Shown: positions 7,283 through 15,959 of the stretch, one piece after another
How the letters are laid out: each line of letters opens with the position of its first letter
Numbering within the stretch: position 1 is the stretch's first letter
Position numbers and translations under genes: made by a program
The notes under the pieces: generated by a model
What the model saw: the letters and a program-made list of their open reading frames with translations, nothing else
The model's database searches: none
What the model was told of the DNA's origin: nothing
Assembly (NCBI RefSeq): GCF_003044185.1
Contig: NZ_PYYB01000002.1
Span: 62,001-126,000, forward strand
DNA: 64,000 nt
Source of the DNA: Paraconexibacter algicola
GTDB lineage: Bacteria > Actinomycetota > Thermoleophilia > Solirubrobacterales > Solirubrobacteraceae
Direction of reading: 5' to 3'

Positions 7283-9882
7283 CAGCCGCCGAGCGCCCCG
7301 GTGATCGCGGCCCGCGCGGCGTCGAGCGCCTCGCCGAGCTTCGACGGGTCCTTGCCGCCGGCCTGCGCGGCGGTGTCGCGGCCGCCGCCGCCCCCGCCGG
7401 TGATCTGGGCGGCGAGCTTGACGATCTCCCCCGCCTTCACACCGCGCTCCACGAGCGACGGGGTGACGAGCGCGACGAGCCCGACCTTGCCGTCGGCGGC
7501 GCTGCCGAGCACCACGGCCGCGTCCTCCCCGACCTGGCCCTTGACCTTGTCGGCGAGCTCGAGCAGCGCCTTGCCGCCGACGCCCTCCACGGCGGCGACC
7601 AGCACCTTCGCGCCGCCGACGTCCTGGGCGCCCGCGGCGACCTGCGCCGGGTCGACCCCGGCGGCGGCGCCGGCGGCCTGCGCCTTGGCGGCCGCCTTGA
7701 CCTTCGCCTGGAGCGCGGCGATCGCGTCCGGCACCTGGTCGACGGGCGTGCGCAGCGCGTCGGCGCTCGCGCGCAGCAGCGCGTCGTGCTCGCGCACGAG
7801 CGTGACCGCGGCGGGCCCGGTGACCGCCTCGATGCGCCGGACGTTCGACGCGCTGGAGCCCTCGCTGGTGATCTTGAACAGGCCGATCTCCGCGGTGCTG
7901 CGCACGTGCGTGCCGCCGCACAGCTCGCGCGAGAACGAGCCGTCCCCGACCGACACCATCCGCACCACGTCCCCGTACTTCTCGCCGAACAGGGCCATCG
8001 CGCCGAGCGCCTTGGCCTCGTCGAGCGTCGTGGAGATCGCGCGCACCGGATGGTTCTCGAGGATCCAGCCGTTGACGTCGTCCTCGACGGCCTGGAGCTC
8101 CTGCGGGCTGAGCCGCTGCCCGTGGCTGAAGTCGAAGCGCAGCTTGTCCGGCTGCACCGCCGACCCGGCCTGACGCACGTGCGTGCCGAGGTGCTTGCGC
8201 AGCGCGGCGTGCAGCAGGTGCGTGGCGGTGTGGTTGCACTGCGTGGCGTGCCGGGCGGTCGGGTCGACGCGCGCGACGACGCGCTCCCCGTCCTTCAGCG
8301 TGCCGGTGCGCAGCTCGACGGTCACGGCCTGGTCCTCACCGGCGCGCAGCACGCCGGAGACGACCGCCTCGCAGTCCCCGTCCTCGCACGCGATCGTGCC
8401 GACGTCGGAGACCTGGCCGCCGCCCGCCGCGTAGAACGGCGAGGACGCGAGCTTCACGTACGTGACGCCGTCGCGCTCGGTGACGCCCGCGACGGTCGTG
8501 TGCTCCTCGAGGTGCTCGTAGCCGGTGAACTCGGTCGGGGTCTCCGACAGGGCGCGCACGACGTCCGCCGCCCCGCCGACGCGGGCCTTGCCGCCCCCCG
8601 CGCCCCCGGCGCTGCGGGCGCGCTGCTCGTCCATGAGCGCGTCGAAGCCCGCCTCGTCGACCTCGAGGCCGCGCTCGGCGGCGATCTCCTGGGTCAGCGC
8701 GAACGGGAACCCGTACGTGTCGTGCAGCTGGAAGACGGCGGCGGCGTCGAGGCTGCCCGCGGCGACCTTCTCCTCGAGGATCTTCAGGCCCGACTCGAGC
8801 GTGCGGCCGAAGCCCTCCTCCTCGGCGCGGACCCACTTGAGGATCGTGTCGCGCTCCTCGACGATCTCGGGGTACGCCGTCCCCATCGTCTCCATGACGA
8901 CGTCGACGTAGCGGGGCAGGAAGCCGCCCTCGATGCCGATGCGGTGGCCCTGCTGGATCGCGCGGCGCATCAGGCGCCGCAGGACGTAGCCGCGGTCCTC
9001 GTTGGAGGGGACGACGCCGTCGGCGATGAGGAACGTCATGCCGCGCGTGTGGTCGGCGAGGATCCGCAGCGCGCGGTCGTCCGCCTCGCCGGTCGCGAGC
9101 TCGCGGCCGAGCGCGATCAGCGGCACGAACTGGTCGGTGTCGAAGATCGTCTCGACGCCCTGCTGGATCAGGGCCATGCGGTTGAGGCCCAGGCCGGTGT
9201 CGATGTTCTGGTTCGGCAGCGGGGTGAGCGTGCCGTCCGGCGCCTGGTCGAACTGCATGAAGACGAGGTTCCAGTACTCCAGGAAGCGCTCGTTCTCACC
9301 GCCGGGCAGGTCGTCGGGGGAGCCGTACTCGACCCCGCGGTCGAGGTACAGCTCGCTGCACGGACCGCAGGGACCGGTCGGCCCGGCCTGCCAGAAGTTC
9401 TCCGAGCGCGGGCACGGGACGATCCGGTCGCGCGGGACGCCGAGCGCCTCCCAGGCGGCGACGGCCTCCTCGTCCAGGCCGATCCCGAGCGCCGGGTCGC
9501 CCTCGAAGACCGTCACCCAGATGTCCTTGGGATCGAAGCCGAAGCCGTTGAGCGAGAGGTCCCACGCGAACTCGGCGGCGCCCGCCTTGAAGTAGTCGCC
9601 CAGCGAGAAGTTGCCGAGCATCTCGAAGAACGTCAGGTGCCGGGCGGTGACGCCGACGTTCTCGATGTCCGGGGTGCGGAAGCACTTCTGGCAGCTGGTC
9701 AGGCGGTCCGCCGGCGGGGCCTCCAGGCCCATGAAGTACGGCTTGAGCGGGTGCATCCCCGCGGTGGTGAGCAGGACCGACGGATCGAAGCTCGCGGGCA
9801 CCAGGGAGCCGCTGCGCAGCCGCTTGTGGCCGTGCTGCTCGAAGAACGACAGGTACGTCTCGCGGATCTCGTCGGAAGTCAC
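7282..9882 (-). CDS. alaS: Alanyl-tRNA synthetase
   Basis: This class II synthetase charges tRNA-Ala and edits Ser/Gly mischarging. The catalytic domain has the motif-1 region SFFEQHGHKRLRSGSLVP, then TTAGMHPLKPYF and SCQKCFRTPDIENVG. The editing domain has the zinc ligands HTATHLLHAAL (HxxxH) and CGGTHV (CxxxH). The C-terminal DHHA1-type domain is followed by GGGGGGRDTAAQAGG. The protein has 866 residues, the normal length. GTG 9882 was chosen because it overlaps the mnmA stop as GTGA and gives the usual N-terminus TSDEIRETYL; ATG 9900 is an alternative six codons upstream. Confidence 0.96.
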   Translation of the reverse strand: MTSDEIRETYLSFFEQHGHKRLRSGSLVPASFDPSVLLTTAGMHPLKPYFMGLEAPPADRLTSCQKCFRTPDIENVGVTARHLTFFEMLGNFSLGDYFKAGAAEFAWDLSLNGFGFDPKDIWVTVFEGDPALGIGLDEEAVAAWEALGVPRDRIVPCPRSENFWQAGPTGPCGPCSELYLDRGVEYGSPDDLPGGENERFLEYWNLVFMQFDQAPDGTLTPLPNQNIDTGLGLNRMALIQQGVETIFDTDQFVPLIALGRELATGEADDRALRILADHTRGMTFLIADGVVPSNEDRGYVLRRLMRRAIQQGHRIGIEGGFLPRYVDVVMETMGTAYPEIVEERDTILKWVRAEEEGFGRTLESGLKILEEKVAAGSLDAAAVFQLHDTYGFPFALTQEIAAERGLEVDEAGFDALMDEQRARSAGGAGGGKARVGGAADVVRALSETPTEFTGYEHLEEHTTVAGVTERDGVTYVKLASSPFYAAGGGQVSDVGTIACEDGDCEAVVSGVLRAGEDQAVTVELRTGTLKDGERVVARVDPTARHATQCNHTATHLLHAALRKHLGTHVRQAGSAVQPDKLRFDFSHGQRLSPQELQAVEDDVNGWILENHPVRAISTTLDEAKALGAMALFGEKYGDVVRMVSVGDGSFSRELCGGTHVRSTAEIGLFKITSEGSSASNVRRIEAVTGPAAVTLVREHDALLRASADALRTPVDQVPDAIAALQAKVKAAAKAQAAGAAAGVDPAQVAAGAQDVGGAKVLVAAVEGVGGKALLELADKVKGQVGEDAAVVLGSAADGKVGLVALVTPSLVERGVKAGEIVKLAAQITGGGGGGRDTAAQAGGKDPSKLGEALDAARAAITGALGG

Positions 9883-11309
9883 CGGGCGATTGTCGCGCAT
9901 CCCACGACGACATCGCCCTGCAACAGGCAGGCGACCTGCCCGGGCGCCGCGCCGTGGACCGGCTCGTGCAGCTCGACCGCGCCGTCGCGCAGCGTGCACG
10001 GCAGGGCGTGGGAGCGGTAGCGCAGCCGCACCCGGTCGACGCGCTCGGGCGCGCGGTGGAGCGTCACGTCGCGCAGCGGCACGTGCGTGGTGGCCAGCGC
10101 GGCGCGCGGCCCGACGACGACCGTGTTGGTCGCGGGGTCGGTGCGCAGCACGTGCAGCGGCTCGCCCGTGCCGCCCGTGAGGCCCAGGCCCTTGCGCTGC
10201 CCGACGGTGAGGTGGTGGTGGCCGCGGTGCTCGCCGAGCTTCGTGCCGTCCCGGTCGACCACGTCCCCCGGGACGTCGCCCAGCGCGGGGCCGCCGTGGC
10301 GGGCGAGGAACCCGGCGCGTCCGACGCCGGCGAGGAAGCAGAGGTCCTGGCTGTCGGGCTTGCGGGCGACGGGCAGCCCCGCCTGCGCGGCGAGCTCCCG
10401 GACCTGCGGCTTGCGTAGCTCGCCGAGCGGGAACCGCAGCCGGGCGATGGTGCCGGGCGCCAGCGCGGCGAGCATGTACGCCTGGTCCTTGCCCTCGTCG
10501 AGGGCCTGGCGCAGCAGCCCGTCGGGGGTGATCCGCGCGTAGTGGCCGGTCGCGAGCGTCGCCGCGCCGAGGCGGTCGGCGTAGTCGAGCATCGCGTCGA
10601 GGCGGACGTGCCCGTTGCAGCGCACGCACGGGTTCGGGGTCAGGCCCCGGGCGTGGTCGGCCAGCCACGGGTCGACGACCCCGGCGCGGAACTCGGCGCG
10701 CAGGTCGAGCGTGAAGTGCGGCAGGCCCATGCGGTGCGCCAGCGCGCGGGCGCCGCGGACGGCGTCGGCGCTGCAGCACGACTGGGTGCCGTCGTGGCCG
10801 TCGTCGGCCCAGAGCTCGAGCGTCACCGTCGCGACGTCGGTGGCGTCCTGCGCGCTGAGCAGCGCGGCGACCGCGCTGTCGACCCCGCCGCTCATCGCCA
10901 CGAGCGTGCGGCCGCCGCCGTCCGGGCGCGGGGCGGGGACCGCGGCCTGCGTGCGGACCGCCCGGCCGAGCGCCCGGTGCAGGGCGTCCGCGGCGAGGTC
11001 GGCGGCGTGGAGCTTGCCGACGCTGAGCCCGCCCAGGGCGTCGGCGACCTGCGTCGTGCCGATCCGGGCGGCGTCCAGGACGTGCGCGCCGTCGAGCAGC
11101 TCGACGACCGCCGAGCCGGCCGCGATCGTCGCGCCGCAGCCCTCCGCGTCGAACCCGGCGTCGGCGATCCGGTCGCCCTCGATCCGCAGCCGGATCGTGA
11201 CGAGATCGCCGCACAGCGCGCCTCCGGCGTTGCCGGCGACGGCGCCCGCGGGGGTGTGTCCGCGGCCGCGGGGGAAGCTCAGGTGGTCGGCGAAGCGCTC
11301 GTCCGGCAC
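9879..11309 (-). CDS. mnmA: tRNA 2-thiouridylase MnmA with N-terminal NifU-like domain
   Basis: Residues about 1-118 resemble the IscU/NifU_N iron-sulfur scaffold (ERFADHLSFPRG, then ALCGDLV and EGCGATIAAGSA). From about 133 the MnmA enzyme follows, which makes 2-thiouridine at position 34 of Lys, Glu and Gln tRNAs. The PP-loop is SGGVDS at 140-145. The catalytic pair is C231 in NPCVRCN and C324 in DSQDLCF. The scaffold retains C33 and C58, but the third ligand is Ala102 in KLHAADLA, where family members have HC. GTG 11309 gives the normal scaffold N-terminus, with CACACT 8 bases upstream. The gene is coupled to alaS by GTGA. The MnmA assignment is firm; the scaffold's activity is uncertain. 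Confidence 0.9.
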   Translation of the reverse strand: MPDERFADHLSFPRGRGHTPAGAVAGNAGGALCGDLVTIRLRIEGDRIADAGFDAEGCGATIAAGSAVVELLDGAHVLDAARIGTTQVADALGGLSVGKLHAADLAADALHRALGRAVRTQAAVPAPRPDGGGRTLVAMSGGVDSAVAALLSAQDATDVATVTLELWADDGHDGTQSCCSADAVRGARALAHRMGLPHFTLDLRAEFRAGVVDPWLADHARGLTPNPCVRCNGHVRLDAMLDYADRLGAATLATGHYARITPDGLLRQALDEGKDQAYMLAALAPGTIARLRFPLGELRKPQVRELAAQAGLPVARKPDSQDLCFLAGVGRAGFLARHGGPALGDVPGDVVDRDGTKLGEHRGHHHLTVGQRKGLGLTGGTGEPLHVLRTDPATNTVVVGPRAALATTHVPLRDVTLHRAPERVDRVRLRYRSHALPCTLRDGAVELHEPVHGAAPGQVACLLQGDVVVGCATIAR

Positions 11310-11320
11310 GCCCCGGGAGT

Positions 11321-12016
11321 GTGGCACGGGAGAATGTCCGCATCGACGCTCCTCCACCGTTCTTCGCCGACCTCGCCGCCGAGTTCCAGCCGCGCCTCGA
11401 CCTCCTCGTCCTCGCGATCGCGGTCGAGTTCGGCCGCGTGGACGTCGGCGGCGCCCTGACGCGCCTCGACGCGCTCGGCGCCGAGCTCGCGGAGGACCCG
11501 GAGGTCGCCCGCGCCGACGCCGACGCGGGCGCCCAGGCCGCGGCGATGACGCGGCTGCTGGGCCGCGCGCACGGCTTCGCCGGGGACACCGACACCTACG
11601 ACGACCCGCGCAACTCGATGCTCGACCGGGTGCTCGAGCGGCGCCGCGGGCTGCCGATCCTGCTGAGCGTCGTGTACGCGGAGGTCGCGCGCCGCGCCGA
11701 CCTGCCGGTCGTCGGGGTCGGGCTGCCCGGCCACTACGTCGTCGGGCACTTCGGGGCGATGCCGCCGCTGCTGCTCGACCCGTTCCACGGCGGCGCGCCG
11801 TTCCGGGCGCAGCCCGCGGCGCTCCCGCACGTGCGGCCGTGGACCGCGCACGAGACGGCGATGCGGATCCTCAACAACCTCGTCGGCTCGTTCATGCGCC
11901 GCCGCGACCGGGTCGCCGCCGTGCGCGCGGCGGAGCTGCGGCTGCTGCTGCCCGCCGACGACGAGCTGCGCGGCGTGCTCGAACGCGAGCTCGACGCCCT
12001 GCGCCGGGCGGGCTGA
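11321..12016 (+). CDS. SirB1-type transglutaminase-like protein
   Basis: This 231-residue protein matches Transglut_core2/SirB1. It contains NSMLDRVLERRRGLPILLS, then VYAEVARRADLPVVGVGLPG and LLLDPFHGG, followed by a helical tail with LNNLVGSFMRRRD. The family has a transglutaminase/protease-like fold; its biological role is poorly known, and no clear catalytic Cys is visible. GTG 11321 is the only plausible start before the conserved region. It lies 11 bases from the divergent mnmA start, and no clear ribosome binding site is seen. Confidence 0.8.
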   Translation: MARENVRIDAPPPFFADLAAEFQPRLDLLVLAIAVEFGRVDVGGALTRLDALGAELAEDPEVARADADAGAQAAAMTRLLGRAHGFAGDTDTYDDPRNSMLDRVLERRRGLPILLSVVYAEVARRADLPVVGVGLPGHYVVGHFGAMPPLLLDPFHGGAPFRAQPAALPHVRPWTAHETAMRILNNLVGSFMRRRDRVAAVRAAELRLLLPADDELRGVLERELDALRRAG

Positions 12017-12022
12017 GCGCGC

Positions 12023-12733
12023 TCAGCGGCCGCGCGTGCGGCGCAGCGTGTCGTCCACGAGCTGCTCGATCTCCGCGGTGCCGGTGAACCCGACGATCGT
12101 GCGCGCGGCCCGGTCGCGGCCGATCACGAGGACGGTCGGGGCGGCGAGCACCTGCACGCCGCGCGTGATCGCCTCGTAGCGGCCGACGTCGGCGATCGGG
12201 GCGGAGACGACGCGCACGCGCCCGTCGCGGCGGGAGACGGCGCGCACGGCGCGACGGACCTCGCGGTCGTCGGCGGCGTTGCGCTCGGAGAAGAGGACGA
12301 CGGCGACCGCACCGCGGGCGACCGCGTCGAGGATCGGGCGGGACGGGTCCTGCGGGGTGGCCTGGCCGGCGGGCGCGGGCGCGTCCGCGGCGGGGGCCGC
12401 GGTCGACGTCGGGGCGTCCGTCGCCGGGGCGCTCACCGGGCTCGCGGGCGCCGGGGTCGCCTCGCCGGAGGCCTGCGCGGCGGCCTGCTGCGTCGCCGCG
12501 GCCGCGGTCCCACTGGTGGTGACGGCGTCCTGGGCGCGCTCCACCGCGTTGCCGAGGCCGGCGACGCCCGGGGCGGCCCCGGCCGCGGGGGCGGTCTGCG
12601 CGGCGCCCGGTGCCCCGGGGAGCGGCGGCTCGGCGGACACGGAGTCCGACGGCCGCAGCACGAGCAGCCACAGCACGCCGAAGATCAGGACCGCGCCGAG
12701 CGCGAACTGGTAGGGGCGGGAGACCTGGCTCAC
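12023..12733 (-). CDS. Membrane-anchored thioredoxin-like protein lacking CxxC
   Basis: The 236-residue protein has one transmembrane helix at about 11-27 (FALGAVLIFGVLWLLVL). A long Ala/Pro/Thr-rich spacer leads to a C-terminal domain of about 100 residues with thioredoxin-fold features: GAVAVVLFSERNAADD, VVSAPIADVGRY, the cis-proline-like AAPTVLVIG, and GFTGTAEIEQLVDDTL. The usual CxxC redox pair is replaced by ERNAADD, so disulfide chemistry is unlikely and a binding role is inferred. GTG 12733 gives a short cytoplasmic start. It converges with the gene at 11321. Confidence 0.6.
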   Translation of the reverse strand: MSQVSRPYQFALGAVLIFGVLWLLVLRPSDSVSAEPPLPGAPGAAQTAPAAGAAPGVAGLGNAVERAQDAVTTSGTAAAATQQAAAQASGEATPAPASPVSAPATDAPTSTAAPAADAPAPAGQATPQDPSRPILDAVARGAVAVVLFSERNAADDREVRRAVRAVSRRDGRVRVVSAPIADVGRYEAITRGVQVLAAPTVLVIGRDRAARTIVGFTGTAEIEQLVDDTLRRTRGR

Positions 12734-12861
12734 CTGGGGAGCATCGGCACGCCCCCGCAGGACTTGAGGCCCGCCCTCCCCGGGCGGACGGCCGCGGGGG
12801 TCGGCAGACCTCATCCCCAGGGTCGTGGCCGCCCGCGCGCCGGGCCGCGAGCCTCTCGCCC

Positions 12862-15800
12862 ATGCTCCCCCGCTCCCTGCCGTGCGCCGTGCTGCTCGCC
12901 GCCGCGATCACCGTCGGCCCGGCCGCCGCCGCGCCCGCTGCCGGCCCGGTCGCCCCGGACACGACGGTGCTCGTCTCCGGCCAGGACGACCTCGCCACCC
13001 CGCTGCCCGAGCCCGACGGGGACGCGGCCACGATCTCGCGTCGGGTGCAGTCCGACGACGGGCGCTACGTGCTGTTCTCCTCCAGCGGCGAGGGCCTCCC
13101 CGGCGCGGTCCCCGGCGGCCAGGACGTCTTCCGCAAGGACCTCCAGACGGGCGCGGTCGTGCGGGTGAGCGTGCCCGGCGGCGTGGCGGCGGGCACGCTG
13201 CGCGCCGAGCCCGTCGGGCTGAGCGACGACGGCCGTCGCGCCGCGTTCCTCACCTCCGCGTCGGCGAGCCCGCTGGACGCGAACGTCGGCCCGGACATCT
13301 ACGTCCGCGACCTCGTCGCGGGCACGACGACGCTCGCCTCCCGGGTCAGCGGCGGCGGCGCGATCGGCGACATCCAGGACGGTGACCTCTCCGGCGACGG
13401 CACCACCGTGGCCTTCACCACCGACTCGACCAGCCTGGACCCGTCGGTGACCGACACCAACGCGACCTTCGACGTCTACGCCACCACGGTCGCCACCGGC
13501 GCCACGCAGCTCGTCTCCCGCGGCGCGGCGGCGACCGCGGTCACCGGCTACGACCCGTCGCTCGAGGACGACGCCAGCAGCGCGACCTTCGTCACCGACG
13601 CGCCGATCGCCGGGGCCCTGGACACCAACGGGCAGACCGACGTGTACCTGCGCGTGCTCGCGCTCCCGGCGTCCACCCAGCTCGTGTCGCGCGTCGACGG
13701 CGGTGGCGGCGCGCCCTCGACCGGCTCCTCGTACCAGGGCGTCCTCTCCGGCGACGGGTCGACCGTCGCGTGGGTGAGCTCGTCGACGACGATCGGGGAC
13801 GGCGACGTCACCCCGTTCCCGGACGTGCACCGTAGCGTCATCGGGTCGGGCACCACGTCGCTGGTCTCCCGTCGGGCGGGCGGCACGCCCGGGGACGACG
13901 AGTCCTCCGATCCCGCGCTCAGCGACGACGGCCGGACGGTCGGGTTCCTGTCCCGCGCGACGAACCTCGACGCCGGCTACCCCGACGCCAACGGCCTGAC
14001 CGACGCGTTCGTGCGGCGCGTCGTCGGCGACCAGACCGAGCTCGTCACCCGCACCGGCCCGTCGGACGCCCAGGCCTCCGGGGTGACCGTCGACGTCGAC
14101 CTCTCCGGCGACGGCCTGCACGCCGCGTTCTCCGTCGACGCGTTCGCGGACGACCTCGACCCGCGGTTCCAGCACACGGTGCAGCGCGACCTGACCGTCG
14201 TCCCGCGCGTCACCCGCACGGTGTCGCGCCCGGCGGGCACGGCGGCGATCGTGAACCCCGGCGGGGCCGCGACGAGCACCGCGGGCACGGTCTCCCGGGA
14301 CGGGCGGTTCGTCGCCTTCACCGCCGACCAGCCCGCCCGTGGCCTGGCGCCCGGCGTCCCCGCCGCGGTCCTGCGCGACCTGCGCACCGGCACCGTCGTC
14401 GTCGCCGGCCGCGGGCCCGACGGCACGATCCCGCCCGCGAGGACGGAGGCCCAGGCGCTCAGCGCCGACGGCACGAAGCTCCTGTTCAGCACCGCGGTGG
14501 GCCTGGACCCGGCGGACCTCAACGGGTTCACCGACCTCTACCTGCGCGACGTCGCCGCGGGCACCACGACCTGGGTGAGCCGGGCCGACGGCGCCGCCGG
14601 CGCGGCCCCGAACGCGATCGCGAACGTTCCCGGCGCGGTCCTCAGCGCGGACGGCCGCCGGGTCGCCTGGGTCACGGCGGCGACGAACCTCGGCGACGGC
14701 GACACCTCCCCCGTCCCCAGCGTGCACGTGCGGGACGTCCCCGCCGGACGGACGCTGCTGGCCTCCCGCGGGCAGGGTCCGACGGGCGCGCCGAACACGC
14801 TCTTCGTGTCGTCCCCGCAGCTCGACGGCACCGGACGGCGGGTCGCCTTCACCGGGGCCGGCGCGGACTTCGGCGACGGCGGCAGCGGCCCGCTCGTCCA
14901 GGCCCACATCCGCGACCTCGAGACGGGGGTCAACCGCCTCGCCGTCGAGAAGCCCGGTGGAGGCCCCGGCAACGGCAGCAGCGGCCCGGGCATCCTCAGC
15001 GCCGACGGGTCCACGGTCGCCGTCGTGAGCCAGGCGACCGACCTGACCCCGCAGGACACCGACGCCGCGCCCGACGTGCTGGTCCGCGACCTGACCAGCG
15101 GCGCGATCACGCTCGCCAGCCGGGCCGACGGACCCGCCGGGGCGAGCCCCGCGGTCGCGGTCGGCCTCGTCGGGCTCTCGGCCGACGGTCGGCGCGTGCT
15201 GCTGACGACCTCCGCGGTGCTCGAGCCGGGCGCGCCGAGCGCGCTCACGAACCTCGTGCTCCGCGACCTCGACGCGGGCACCTCCCGGCACGTCTCGCGG
15301 CTCGCCGACGGCACCGCGGTCACCGGCCAGCGGGCCGCGCTGTCCCCCGACGGCCGCTGCGTGACCTTCGGCGTCGCGCCCGCCGCCAGCCTGCAGGTCG
15401 CGCTGCGCGCCGCGGGCGCCACCTGCGCCCCGGCCGACCCGACGCCGAGCAGTCCGGGCGCTCCGACCGGTGGCGGCACCACCGGTGGCACGCCCGGGAG
15501 CGGTGGGGCGCCGGGAGCGACGGACCGTCGCGCGCCGCGCGTCACGGGCGTCACCGTCACGCCGACCCGCCCGCGCCGCGGCCGGCCGCTCGACGTGCGG
15601 CTGCGGCTCGACGAGGCGGCGCGCGTGACGCTCACACTCTCGTCCGTGTCCACCGGCCGCCGGGTCGGCACGACCTGCCGCAGGCAGACGTCCCGGAACC
15701 GGCGCCGCAAGGCGTGCGAGCGGCTGACGCAGCGCTACGCGACGACCAGGGCGCTGACCGCCGGCAGCCGCTCGATCCGGTTCGGCGGCCGGGTCCGCGG

Positions 15801-15903
15801 GCGCGGGCTACCGACCGGTCGGTACGTCGCGACGCTGGTCGCCGTCGACGCGGCCGGCAACCGGTCGGCGCCCGCGAAGCGGCGCTTCACCGTCCGCCGC
15901 TGA
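12862..15903 (+). CDS. Large secreted WD40-like/PD40 beta-propeller protein
   Basis: The 1013-residue protein begins with a signal peptide (MLPRSLPCAVLLAAAITVG, cut near AAA). It is built from repeated blades of the type SxDGRxVAFxS, then a DxN-rich turn, YVRDLxxGTTTLVSR. Examples are LSDDGRRAAFLTSAS, DIYVRDLVAGTTTL and LSADGRRVAWVTAAT. At least a dozen blades suggest two propellers. A Gly/Pro/Thr linker near residue 860 leads to a C-terminal Ig-like domain with a Cys pair. Related TolB-like repeats bind ligands or proteins outside the cell; no enzyme motif is seen. GAGCCT lies 7 bases before ATG 12862. Confidence 0.75.
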   Translation: MLPRSLPCAVLLAAAITVGPAAAAPAAGPVAPDTTVLVSGQDDLATPLPEPDGDAATISRRVQSDDGRYVLFSSSGEGLPGAVPGGQDVFRKDLQTGAVVRVSVPGGVAAGTLRAEPVGLSDDGRRAAFLTSASASPLDANVGPDIYVRDLVAGTTTLASRVSGGGAIGDIQDGDLSGDGTTVAFTTDSTSLDPSVTDTNATFDVYATTVATGATQLVSRGAAATAVTGYDPSLEDDASSATFVTDAPIAGALDTNGQTDVYLRVLALPASTQLVSRVDGGGGAPSTGSSYQGVLSGDGSTVAWVSSSTTIGDGDVTPFPDVHRSVIGSGTTSLVSRRAGGTPGDDESSDPALSDDGRTVGFLSRATNLDAGYPDANGLTDAFVRRVVGDQTELVTRTGPSDAQASGVTVDVDLSGDGLHAAFSVDAFADDLDPRFQHTVQRDLTVVPRVTRTVSRPAGTAAIVNPGGAATSTAGTVSRDGRFVAFTADQPARGLAPGVPAAVLRDLRTGTVVVAGRGPDGTIPPARTEAQALSADGTKLLFSTAVGLDPADLNGFTDLYLRDVAAGTTTWVSRADGAAGAAPNAIANVPGAVLSADGRRVAWVTAATNLGDGDTSPVPSVHVRDVPAGRTLLASRGQGPTGAPNTLFVSSPQLDGTGRRVAFTGAGADFGDGGSGPLVQAHIRDLETGVNRLAVEKPGGGPGNGSSGPGILSADGSTVAVVSQATDLTPQDTDAAPDVLVRDLTSGAITLASRADGPAGASPAVAVGLVGLSADGRRVLLTTSAVLEPGAPSALTNLVLRDLDAGTSRHVSRLADGTAVTGQRAALSPDGRCVTFGVAPAASLQVALRAAGATCAPADPTPSSPGAPTGGGTTGGTPGSGGAPGATDRRAPRVTGVTVTPTRPRRGRPLDVRLRLDEAARVTLTLSSVSTGRRVGTTCRRQTSRNRRRKACERLTQRYATTRALTAGSRSIRFGGRVRGRGLPTGRYVATLVAVDAAGNRSAPAKRRFTVRR

Positions 15904-15913
15904 GCGACGCGGT

Positions 15914-15937
15914 CCCGGGGTGCGTCGGCACCCCGGG
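15914..15937. terminator. GC hairpin between convergent genes
   Basis: A perfect 10-bp stem (CCCGGGGTGC and GCACCCCGGG) encloses a GTCG tetraloop. It lies between the stops of the propeller gene and aspS, so it could end transcription from both sides. No U-tract follows, and a second 8-bp stem at 15952-15971 overlaps the aspS stop. Confidence 0.55.
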
Positions 15938-15959
15938 CTCGATCCGGGCGTCCGCCCGC

